The position numbers and the translations under genes were made by a program. The notes beneath the pieces were generated by a model, which was given only the letters and a program-made list of their open reading frames with translations, was not told the origin of the DNA and did not search any database. Positions 27,468 to 33,944 of a stretch of DNA of 33,944 nucleotides are shown in pieces; the first letter of the stretch is position 1, and the number at the start of each line of letters is the position of its first letter. The stretch comes from an uncultured Pelagibacteraceae bacterium (GTDB lineage: Bacteria; Pseudomonadota; Alphaproteobacteria; Pelagibacterales; Pelagibacteraceae): assembly GCA_902577575.1 (NCBI GenBank), contig CACGZQ010000007.1, positions 1 through 33,944 on the forward strand, written 5' to 3'.

Positions 27468-29645
27468 ATGGGAATTAATAATAAAATTATCGAAAAACAC
27501 GGTCTTAAAATTGAAGAATATAAAGTCATTAAAAAATTGCTTAAAAGAGATCCTAATTTATTAGAACTTGGTGTCTTTTCTGCAATGTGGAATGAACATT
27601 GCTCATATAAATCCTCTAGAATTCATTTAAAAAAACTACCAACAAAAGGTGATCAAGTCATACAAGGTCCAGGAGAGAACGCTGGTGTAATCGATATTGG
27701 AGACAATGACGCTATTATATTTAAAATTGAAAGTCATAATCATCCCTCTTTTATTGAGCCTTATCAGGGTGCTGCCACGGGTGTTGGTGGTATTTTAAGA
27801 GATGTTTTTACGATGGGGGCTAGACCGATAGCTCTTTTAAATTCTATTCATTTTGGATCTCCGTCCCATCCTAAAACAAAAAGTTTATTGAATGGAGTAG
27901 TTTCAGGTATAGGAGGTTATGGTAATTGCATAGGAATACCTACTGTGGCTGGTGAAACAAAATTCAATGATACTTACAATGACAATATTCTAGTTAATGC
28001 GATGGCTGTTGGTCATGCTGAAAAAAATAAGATATTTTATTCTAAAGCTAAGGGAATAAACAAATCGGTTGTCTATGTTGGATCAAAAACTGGACGTGAC
28101 GGTATTCATGGTGCATCAATGGCCTCTGCAGAGTTTGATGAAAATTCTGATGAAAAAAAACCTACTGTACAAGTAGGTGATCCATTTACTGAAAAATTAC
28201 TTTTGGAGGCTTGTTTAGAATTAATGAAAGATGACTCAATTATAGCTATTCAGGATATGGGTGCTGCTGGTTTAACTTCCTCAAGTGTTGAAATGGCTTC
28301 AAAAGGATCATTAGGTATTGAGTTAATCTTAGACAAAGTGCCCTGTAGAGAGGAAAATATGAGTCCCTATGAAATGATGTTATCCGAAAGTCAAGAAAGG
28401 ATGTTAATTATTCTTGAGGACGGTAAAGAAGAACACGCTAAAAAAATTTTCCAAAAATGGGACTTAGATTTTGTAATAATTGGAAAAACAACTGATACAA
28501 AAAAGCTTACTTTGAAGTATAAAGATGAAATTGTGGGAGAAATTCCTATAGAAGCCTTAGCTTCAAAAGCGCCGATATATGATAGAAAATGGACTAAAAA
28601 AAAAATCCCAAAAAGTATCAATATTAAAAAATTTAAGAAAATAGGACTAAAAGAGGCTTTAATTAAAATTTTATCTTCACCCAATCATTCAAATAAAAGT
28701 TGGATTACAAATCAGTACGATCAAATGGTAATGTGCGATACTGCTCAAAAATCTGGATCAGATGCTGCAATAATTAGAATACACAACAAAGATAAAGCAA
28801 TAGCTGTAGCGGTCGACTCCTCAGCAAATTATTGCAAGTCATATCCAATAACTGGTGGAAAGCAAATTGTGTGTGAGAATTGGAGAAATTTGATTACTGT
28901 TGGAGCCAAACCAATCGCTATAACCAATTGTCTAAATTTTGGTAATCCGGAAAATAAAGAAGTGATGGGTGAATTTGCTGAATGTTTGGAAGGTATCAAA
29001 GAAGCATGTAAATTTTTAAATTTTCCAGTGGTTTCCGGTAATGTATCTTTTTATAATGGTACCAATAAAAAAAATATTTATCCTACTCCTGTAATTGGAG
29101 GAGTTGGTTTAATTGAAAAACTATCTCAACCTCTTAGTCATAATTTCAAAAAAAATAATAGCTTATTAATTTTAATTGGTAAAACTTTTGGACACTTAGA
29201 GCAAAGTTGTTACTTAAAAGAGAACTTTGCTGTTGAAGATGGTAAACCTCCTAAAATAAATTTTATAAATGAAAAAAATAATGGAGAAATTGTATTAAAA
29301 TTGATAAAGGAAAATTTTGTCTTATCTTCTCACGATATCTCAAGTGGAGGACTTTTAGTTGCACTAAGTGAGATGTCAATAGGATCTAAGTTAGGAGCCA
29401 AAATCAACAAGCCAAAAAAACTTGTAAATTTAACAGAATATTTTTTTGGAGAGGATCAAAGCAGATATATTTTAGAAATTCATGAAAATAGTTTGTCTGA
29501 TGTAGACAAAATACTTAAAAAAAATAATATTTATTATGAAAATATCGGAATTACTCAAGATAATTATTTTGAAATTGAAGGAGAGATGAAAATTGACATA
29601 AATGACCTATTTAAAATTAATAATCAATGGTATAATAATTATTAA
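27468..29645 (+). CDS. purL: FGAM synthase subunit PurL (small type)
   Basis: ATP-dependent conversion of FGAR to FGAM. 725 residues, the small form that works with PurS and PurQ (large PurL is about 1300). [14 protein letters not shown] (37-50, with conserved His 44), [33 protein letters not shown] and, in the second half, [18 protein letters not shown] are the expected duplicated ATP/substrate site elements of the AIR-synthase-like fold. It starts 2 nt after purQ and its stop overlaps bolA (TAATG). Confidence 0.98.
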   Translation: MGINNKIIEKHGLKIEEYKVIKKLLKRDPNLLELGVFSAMWNEHCSYKSSRIHLKKLPTKGDQVIQGPGENAGVIDIGDNDAIIFKIESHNHPSFIEPYQGAATGVGGILRDVFTMGARPIALLNSIHFGSPSHPKTKSLLNGVVSGIGGYGNCIGIPTVAGETKFNDTYNDNILVNAMAVGHAEKNKIFYSKAKGINKSVVYVGSKTGRDGIHGASMASAEFDENSDEKKPTVQVGDPFTEKLLLEACLELMKDDSIIAIQDMGAAGLTSSSVEMASKGSLGIELILDKVPCREENMSPYEMMLSESQERMLIILEDGKEEHAKKIFQKWDLDFVIIGKTTDTKKLTLKYKDEIVGEIPIEALASKAPIYDRKWTKKKIPKSINIKKFKKIGLKEALIKILSSPNHSNKSWITNQYDQMVMCDTAQKSGSDAAIIRIHNKDKAIAVAVDSSANYCKSYPITGGKQIVCENWRNLITVGAKPIAITNCLNFGNPENKEVMGEFAECLEGIKEACKFLNFPVVSGNVSFYNGTNKKNIYPTPVIGGVGLIEKLSQPLSHNFKKNNSLLILIGKTFGHLEQSCYLKENFAVEDGKPPKINFINEKNNGEIVLKLIKENFVLSSHDISSGGLLVALSEMSIGSKLGAKINKPKKLVNLTEYFFGEDQSRYILEIHENSLSDVDKILKKNNIYYENIGITQDNYFEIEGEMKIDINDLFKINNQWYNNY

Positions 29646-29875
29646 TGGCTTTACCTTTAGATGAAATAAAAAAATTAATTAAAGAAGGCATACCCGATGC
29701 AAAAATTGAAATCAAAGATTTGATGGGCGATAACAATCATTACTCTGCGGTTATTAAGTCACAAGTTTTTAAAAATTTAAATAAAGTTGAGCAACACAAA
29801 CTGGTCTATAAATCGCTTAAAGGTAAAATGGGAAATGAATTACACGCTTTATCAATTACAACAAAAACAGAATAA
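29645..29875 (+). CDS. bolA: BolA family protein
   Basis: 76 residues, KH-like fold of the short BolA/IbaG group. The conserved HYSAVIKSQVFKN segment and the VEQHKLVYKSLKGKM segment with the conserved His (a possible iron-sulfur ligand) are visible, followed by LHALSI. BolA proteins form [2Fe-2S] complexes with monothiol glutaredoxins, and the next gene encodes one, joined by a one-base TAATG overlap. This neighbourhood after purL is common in alphaproteobacteria, so the partnership with GrxD is a strong inference. No DNA-binding role is shown here. Confidence 0.92.
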   Translation: MALPLDEIKKLIKEGIPDAKIEIKDLMGDNNHYSAVIKSQVFKNLNKVEQHKLVYKSLKGKMGNELHALSITTKTE

Positions 29876-30192
29876 TGACTATAAAGGAAAAAATTAAAAA
29901 TTTAATTGATACGAATGAAGTTTGCTTATTTATGAAAGGTACACCTGAAAATCCTCAGTGTGGTTTTTCAATGGCAACATCAAATATTTTAAAACATCTT
30001 AATGTGACTTTTAAAGGAATTAATGTACTAGAAGATGATAACTTAAGACAAGGAATAAAAGATTTTAGTGATTGGCCTACAATACCTCAATTATATATTA
30101 AAAAAGAATTTATTGGGGGATCAGATATTGTAAAAGAGATGTTTGAAAAAGGAGAACTAAAGAGTCTTTTGCAAGAAAAAAAGCTTATATAA
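29875..30192 (+). CDS. grxD: Monothiol glutaredoxin (CGFS type, Grx4/GrxD)
   Basis: Single-domain iron-sulfur carrier and sensor. 105 residues. The active-site CGFS is at 29-32, preceded by FMKGTPENPQ. The glutathione-binding elements DWPTIPQLYI and FIGGSDIVKEM are present. CGFS glutaredoxins bind a [2Fe-2S] cluster with glutathione as a dimer or with BolA, encoded directly upstream. It starts and ends in one-base TAATG overlaps, so it should be translated together with bolA and the following small membrane protein. Confidence 0.96.
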   Translation: MTIKEKIKNLIDTNEVCLFMKGTPENPQCGFSMATSNILKHLNVTFKGINVLEDDNLRQGIKDFSDWPTIPQLYIKKEFIGGSDIVKEMFEKGELKSLLQEKKLI

Positions 30193-30455
30193 TGAGAAAT
30201 TATATATACAAGATTATAATTGCTTCCATAGCAATTGTTTTAGTATTTCAATTTACTATTGGTAAAGAAATTTCAAAAATAAATAATAAGATTGATTTCT
30301 TTTCAACACCAGAGGGCAGAAAAGACTTAATTAATTCACTAAAAAAAGAAATTCGTAAGGCTAATGAAAGAGAAAATTACCTTGATGAAGAAGAAAGATT
30401 ATTAATAAAAAACTTTTTAAACAAAATAAGAAAAGAATTAGAATTAAATAATTAA
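30192..30455 (+). CDS. Small single-span membrane protein of unknown function
   Basis: 87 residues; I do not recognise a family. Residues 6-22 form one strongly hydrophobic helix after a short MRNYIYK start, so a membrane anchor or uncleaved signal is likely. The rest (about 25-87) is polar and highly charged with many Lys, Glu and Asn, and probably helical; it may form a coiled coil. The start overlaps the grxD stop by one base (TAATG), which supports a real, co-translated gene. It is the last gene of the run and shares a palindromic TTAA stop with the converging membrane-protein gene. A link to iron-sulfur biology rests on position only. Confidence 0.7.
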   Translation: MRNYIYKIIIASIAIVLVFQFTIGKEISKINNKIDFFSTPEGRKDLINSLKKEIRKANERENYLDEEERLLIKNFLNKIRKELELNN

Positions 30456-32032
30456 TAACATTCTAATATCTTAGCTAATACTATATTTTCTTGGGATAAA
30501 TTAATCTTTATTTTTTCTTCATGAAATAACTTACAATTATTTGGAGAACCTTTACTTAAAGACCTCTCCGTAAAAGCAATATAAAAAGGTCTTTCATTTT
30601 TTTTATACAAATCATTAAATGGCTTAAAGCATTTATTATTATCTTTAATAAAGTAATTGATACCATCATTTCTATTGGAAATTATACAAGCGTCTTTGTT
30701 GTTAACATTATTGTTGAGTACATTAGCTATATTTTTAGTTGATGCTCCCCAATAATCTTTTTCAAAGTTGTCATTAACCTTTAAAAAAATATTAAGATTA
30801 TTTAGCCATAAATAATTGTAAGGAAATATTTTTAAATTTTGTATAGAAAAAAAAATTATAAAAAAACTTACCAGAAAAATTGAAATTTTTTTTTTGAAAT
30901 TAAAAATTGTAATTAAAGATATAATAAAAATTAAGGGTATTAAAAAAAGTACTTGTCTTAATTCATCGTATAAATTTACATTTAGAAGTATTAGAATTAA
31001 AATTATTGAGGAGATAGTCAACATTAGTGATCCAACAATTATTAAATTTCTTTTTTCTAAAAATAATTTTTTTTCAATTAATGGAAACAATACTAATCCC
31101 ATAAGTATCACCAAAGGTAATTTAAAGAATAGCCATATAAATAAATATGTTGGAGGTAAATCTTGAGCTTTCATACACTCACCAAGAGTGATTGTGCAAA
31201 CTGTTTGTATATGCCCGCTCATAAAGATTATTGAGTAAAAAAATTTAAAAGGATTATTCCAGAAACTTGGATAAAAAATATAAAGAAAAATAAAGAAAGA
31301 AATGGCAAAGATGAATAAATTTTTATAGAAATCTTTTAAAAATCTATTGAAGCTATAATTATGAGACTTCAAAAATAATATTAAAAAAAACAAATATTCC
31401 AAAAAAATTAATATGCCACTAATTCTAATTGATAAGAGATATGCAGTAAGTATACCAAAAATTATTATTTTCTTTTTTTTAATTTTTGATTTTAAAAAAA
31501 AATCATCAAGTACGTTGTAAATATAGTAAGTACAAATCGTCCATAGGGACATAAAAGGTACGTCTTTTACATTAAATAAACTATGACCTAATAAATATGG
31601 ATAAGTGAGAAACATTAAACAGCAAAGATTTGAGTAATTTTTATTTCTCGTAGAAAGATAAATTAATTTTCTTAAGTAAATACCTGATAAAACGAAAAAA
31701 AGAAATACGGTTGGATGTTTCGCTAGTAATAAAGCGCCTTCTTCTCTTAAGTTTTCTTTGTCTATAAAGTTTAATGTAAATAATTCTAGAATTGATGACA
31801 GATAGTAAAATCCTACACCATAAAAACCATGGTAGGTTTCTAGAAAACTAACATCAAAGTTTTTATTAAAGAATATATTAAAGAATTTTTTTTTATTAAA
31901 TTCCCAAACTAAATTATTATGTGACTCATCGTGAGTTATACCTACTTTTAGCGATAAAAACATTCCTACAGCTAGAAATATTGTTAATATATAATAAAAG
32001 TAATTTTTTTTTATGTTATTTGCTATTTTCAC
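30452..32032 (-). CDS. Polytopic membrane protein, probable GT-C glycosyltransferase (GT39/PMT-like)
   Basis: 526 residues with about ten or more hydrophobic segments by eye. After the first membrane helix (about 12-30) comes an acidic loop motif, GITHDES (Asp 35, Glu 36), in the place where GT-C enzymes carry the catalytic acidic pair facing the periplasm. The C-terminal 110 residues are soluble, with FIKDNNKCFKPFND. Such proteins use polyprenyl-phosphate sugars; donor and acceptor are unknown. The start is a GTG at 32030-32032 with no Shine-Dalgarno. It lies 23 nt downstream of rpsD and may share its promoter. Very Phe/Ile/Leu/Lys-rich. The GT-C call is by architecture, not by a firm family match. 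Confidence 0.6.
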   Translation of the reverse strand: MKIANNIKKNYFYYILTIFLAVGMFLSLKVGITHDESHNNLVWEFNKKKFFNIFFNKNFDVSFLETYHGFYGVGFYYLSSILELFTLNFIDKENLREEGALLLAKHPTVFLFFVLSGIYLRKLIYLSTRNKNYSNLCCLMFLTYPYLLGHSLFNVKDVPFMSLWTICTYYIYNVLDDFFLKSKIKKKKIIIFGILTAYLLSIRISGILIFLEYLFFLILFLKSHNYSFNRFLKDFYKNLFIFAISFFIFLYIFYPSFWNNPFKFFYSIIFMSGHIQTVCTITLGECMKAQDLPPTYLFIWLFFKLPLVILMGLVLFPLIEKKLFLEKRNLIIVGSLMLTISSIILILILLNVNLYDELRQVLFLIPLIFIISLITIFNFKKKISIFLVSFFIIFFSIQNLKIFPYNYLWLNNLNIFLKVNDNFEKDYWGASTKNIANVLNNNVNNKDACIISNRNDGINYFIKDNNKCFKPFNDLYKKNERPFYIAFTERSLSKGSPNNCKLFHEEKIKINLSQENIVLAKILECY

Positions 32033-32055
32033 AAAACAAAAAAATTTATTTATTC

Positions 32056-32673
32056 TTATCTAGAATAATATTCTATAACTAAATTAGGTTCCATTACTAC
32101 AGGAAAGGGGACTTCAGAAAATTTGGGAACTCTAATTAACTTTGCGGTTTTATTCTTATCGTCAATTTGGATGTATTCTGGTACATCTCTTTCTTTACTT
32201 TGAATAGAACCTTCGACAATAACTAATTTTTTTGATTTTTCTCTTATTTCTATAAGATCACTACCTTTAACAACATAACTAGCGATATTAACTCTTTTTT
32301 TGTTAACCCTGATATGACCGTGATTAATCATTTGCCTAGCTGAAAAAACTGTTGGAGCGAACTTTGCTCTGTAAATTATTGTGTCTAATCTACTTTCTAA
32401 CAGAGCGATTAGATTTTCGGTAGTATCACCTTTTTTTGACAAAGCCTTACGGTAGATATTTCTAAACTGTCTTTCATTTATATTTCCATAATATGCTTTT
32501 AATTTTTGTTTAGCATGTAATTGAACTCCATAATCTGTTGGCTTACCTTTTTTATTCTGGCCGTGCTGTCCTGGAGGATAAGCTCTAGAGTTAAATGGAC
32601 TTTTTGGCCTTCCCCAAATGTTAGCTTTTAACCTTCGGTCTACTTTATGCTTAGATTTTAATCTTTTTGTCAT
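32056..32673 (-). CDS. rpsD: Ribosomal protein uS4
   Basis: Primary 16S rRNA-binding protein of the 30S body, also an antitermination factor at rRNA operons in E. coli. 205 residues. The N-terminal region [13 protein letters not shown] and YPPGQHGQ is of the zinc-free type. The S4 RNA-binding domain (about 95-160) contains [19 protein letters not shown] and [13 protein letters not shown]. It stands apart from the rpsM-rpsK-rpoA cluster, as in other alphaproteobacteria. A near-consensus promoter lies just upstream. The mRNA leader would be about 8 nt and no Shine-Dalgarno is visible. Confidence 0.98.
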   Translation of the reverse strand: MTKRLKSKHKVDRRLKANIWGRPKSPFNSRAYPPGQHGQNKKGKPTDYGVQLHAKQKLKAYYGNINERQFRNIYRKALSKKGDTTENLIALLESRLDTIIYRAKFAPTVFSARQMINHGHIRVNKKRVNIASYVVKGSDLIEIREKSKKLVIVEGSIQSKERDVPEYIQIDDKNKTAKLIRVPKFSEVPFPVVMEPNLVIEYYSR

Positions 32674-32687
32674 GTTTTTTGTGCTTG

Positions 32688-32715
32688 TTTATAAAGTTTC
32701 ATTTTGATTTGTCAA
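32688..32715 (-). promoter_or_regulatory. Near-consensus sigma-70 promoter for rpsD
   Basis: On the minus strand a perfect TTGACA -35 (32710-32715) and a TATAAA -10 (32688-32693) are 16 nt apart, in the 48-nt spacer between the TrmJ-like gene and rpsD. The predicted start near 32681 gives a leader of about 8 nt. This is the best promoter match I found in the window. Confidence 0.75.
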
Positions 32716-32721
32716 TTATGG

Positions 32722-33441
32722 TTATGAAGTTTTTTTACTTAATGTGCTTATTATACTTGATAAAATCCTCAGTTCTTTATCATTTGGCTCTAATCTATAA
32801 ATTAAATTATTGATATTTAATAACATCGACTTTTTCTTCTCTATGGGTACAAAAAATCCTTTTTTTTCTAGTAAATTGGTTAAATGATTTGTAAATGAAA
32901 TTATCTTTTTTTTTGATGACACCTTTAAATTTTTTGATTTTTTTTTAAAAAATACATCATTAAGAAGTTTAAAAATTTCAAAACATATTATCGTTACCGA
33001 ATGTGATAAATTTAGAGATTTAAATTTTTTTGAGGTTGGAATTTGAAGAATATAGTTTGAAAATGATAAATCATAGTTAGATAAGCCAGATGCTTCTGGT
33101 CCAAACATAAACCCGAACTTTAAATTTTTTCTAGTATTTACTAATTTATATAAATCCTCAAAATTAATATTTTTTTTGTTTATATCTCTTTTTCGAGCGC
33201 TCAAAGAAATAACAATATTAAACTCTTCAACTGCTTTATCAATAGTACTAAATACTTTAGTTTTATTAATAACATCAAATGCTCCGACAGAGGTTGTTTT
33301 GGCTTTATGATTTGGAAAATTAAATTTTGGAGCTACAATATTTAATTTTTTAAATCCAAAATTTTTTATAGATCTTGCAGAAGCGCCAATATTTTCTCCA
33401 AGTTGAGGTCTCACTAGGATAAACCCAAATTTATTTTTCAT
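32722..33441 (-). CDS. TrmJ/LasT-like SPOUT RNA 2'-O-methyltransferase
   Basis: 239 residues, SpoU/TrmH superfamily. The knotted catalytic domain lies at the N-terminus, as in TrmJ: motif 1 with LVRPQLGENIGASARSIKNF (9-28), motif 2 FGPEASGLSN and motif 3 SLNLSHSVTIICFEIF. TrmJ methylates ribose at tRNA position 32; this target is likely from domain order but not proven. The C-terminal third is a short helical extension, in the position of the TrmJ dimerisation domain. The start overlaps the cimA 3' end by 11 nt. This is the second SpoU-type enzyme in the window after RlmB. Confidence 0.85.
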   Translation of the reverse strand: MKNKFGFILVRPQLGENIGASARSIKNFGFKKLNIVAPKFNFPNHKAKTTSVGAFDVINKTKVFSTIDKAVEEFNIVISLSARKRDINKKNINFEDLYKLVNTRKNLKFGFMFGPEASGLSNYDLSFSNYILQIPTSKKFKSLNLSHSVTIICFEIFKLLNDVFFKKKSKNLKVSSKKKIISFTNHLTNLLEKKGFFVPIEKKKSMLLNINNLIYRLEPNDKELRILSSIISTLSKKTS

Positions 33442-33944
33442 TTAAATTTGCAGGTGCTTTTTCTTTGTAAAGTTTATAGTCTAAACTATCAATTAAAGCT
33501 TTAAATGAGGCTTCAATAATATTAGGAGATACACCTACAGTAAACCAACTTTTTCCTGACTTGTCTGTGCTTTCAATCAAAACTCTTGTGGTAGCTTCTG
33601 TACCAGTATTTAAAATTCTAACTTTATAGTCTAAAAGTTTTAAATCGGAAAAATAATTGTAGTATTTTGTAACTTTTTTGAAATTAGATCTAATTGCATT
33701 ATCAAGCGCATTAACTGGACCATTTCCTTCTCCGTGACACTCTATTTCTTTACCATCAATTAAAAAAATTACATTTGCTTTAGTTTGTATTTTATTAGAC
33801 TTAGAAACATTTACATCGTAACTTTTAACTTTTAGATACTCTGGAACTTTGCCCAAAAGTCTATTAGCTAACAATTCAAATGATGCATCAGCACCGTCAT
33901 AAGAATACCCACTAAACTCTCTATCTTTTACCTCATTTAAAATT
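33431..33944 (-). CDS. cimA: Citramalate synthase, partial (C-terminal part)
   Basis: The reverse frame stays open to the right edge, so the true start is outside the window; a TTG at 33872-33874 is internal. I translated the edge portion: it contains NEVKDREFSGYSYDGADASF leading into ELLANRLLG. That block, together with GNGPVNALDNAIR, DYKVRILN, TEATTRVL and WFTVGVSPNIIEASFKAL, matches the C-terminal LeuA-type regulatory domain of CimA-type enzymes better than 2-isopropylmalate synthase. CimA condenses pyruvate and acetyl-CoA to citramalate, a threonine-independent route to isoleucine. The LeuA domain is the usual site of isoleucine feedback. Confidence 0.88.
   Translation of the reverse strand, partial: ILNEVKDREFSGYSYDGADASFELLANRLLGKVPEYLKVKSYDVNVSKSNKIQTKANVIFLIDGKEIECHGEGNGPVNALDNAIRSNFKKVTKYYNYFSDLKLLDYKVRILNTGTEATTRVLIESTDKSGKSWFTVGVSPNIIEASFKALIDSLDYKLYKEKAPANLNEK

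Noticed and set aside
33431-33874. A complete 147-codon gene starting at a TTG
   Set aside because: The frame continues upstream without a stop to the window edge and carries citramalate synthase sequence, so the TTG is internal and the gene is partial.
1-33944. CRISPR arrays, insertion sequences, integrase genes, tandem repeats or phage genes
   Set aside because: Read for these on both strands; none seen. The frequent poly-A/T runs reflect overall base composition rather than a specific repeat family.

Overview
The window is a gene-dense, very AT-rich piece of a streamlined bacterial chromosome, most likely a SAR11-type alphaproteobacterium (Candidatus Pelagibacter or a close relative). This rests on inference from four things: A/T-biased codon use and homopolymer runs throughout; gene spacers that are mostly -4 to +6 nt; the alphaproteobacterial order purB-purC-purS-purQ-purL-bolA-grxD; and rpsD lying away from the rpoA operon. 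No search was run. No stretch longer than 300 bases lacks a gene. The largest gaps are 4717-4864 (148 nt), 17483-17619 (137 nt) and 21178-21283 (106 nt).

Region 1 (1-17482, all minus strand, transcribed right to left) is the information-processing core. It runs tRNA-Tyr, tRNA-Gly, tuf, tRNA-Trp, secE, nusG, rplK, rplA, rplJ, rplL, rpoB, rpoC, then rpsL, rpsG, fusA, rpsJ, rplC, rplD and rplW (cut by the left edge). The str and S10 operons are fused, and tuf is not between fusA and rpsJ; the only tuf seen lies upstream of secE, framed by tRNA genes. A good promoter candidate sits before tRNA-Tyr and another between rpoC and rpsL. A terminator-like hairpin lies between rplL and rpoB, where E. 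coli has its attenuator. The beta' subunit appears to have Ser in place of one Cys of its second zinc site, with an extra Cys nearby.

Region 2 (17483-19357) holds rlmB and tRNA-Thr on the plus strand, converging on nadK, which lies directly downstream of tRNA-Leu on the minus strand.

Region 3 (19367-22237) is a small cell-surface cassette: a GT61-like glycosyltransferase, a SAM methyltransferase and a GT9 heptosyltransferase-like gene. It probably acts on LPS or another surface glycan and is the most accessory-looking part of the window.

Region 4 (22234-30455) has a CinA N-terminal-domain gene divergent from a tight plus-strand run: sfsA, map, purB, purC, purS, purQ, purL, bolA, grxD and a small membrane protein. 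It encodes much of late purine synthesis, including three-subunit FGAM synthase, plus a BolA/monothiol glutaredoxin iron-sulfur pair.

Region 5 (30452-33944, minus strand) has a polytopic GT-C-like membrane protein downstream of rpsD, which has a near-consensus promoter. Upstream of it are a TrmJ-like SPOUT RNA methyltransferase and the 3' part of citramalate synthase (cimA), cut by the right edge.

No CRISPR array, insertion sequence, integrase, phage gene or toxin-antitoxin pair was seen. I found no clearly new multi-gene system. The points most worth following are the beta' zinc-site change, the rplL-rpoB attenuator-like hairpin, tRNA genes directly preceding tuf, secE and nadK, and two convergent gene pairs that share a TTAA stop.
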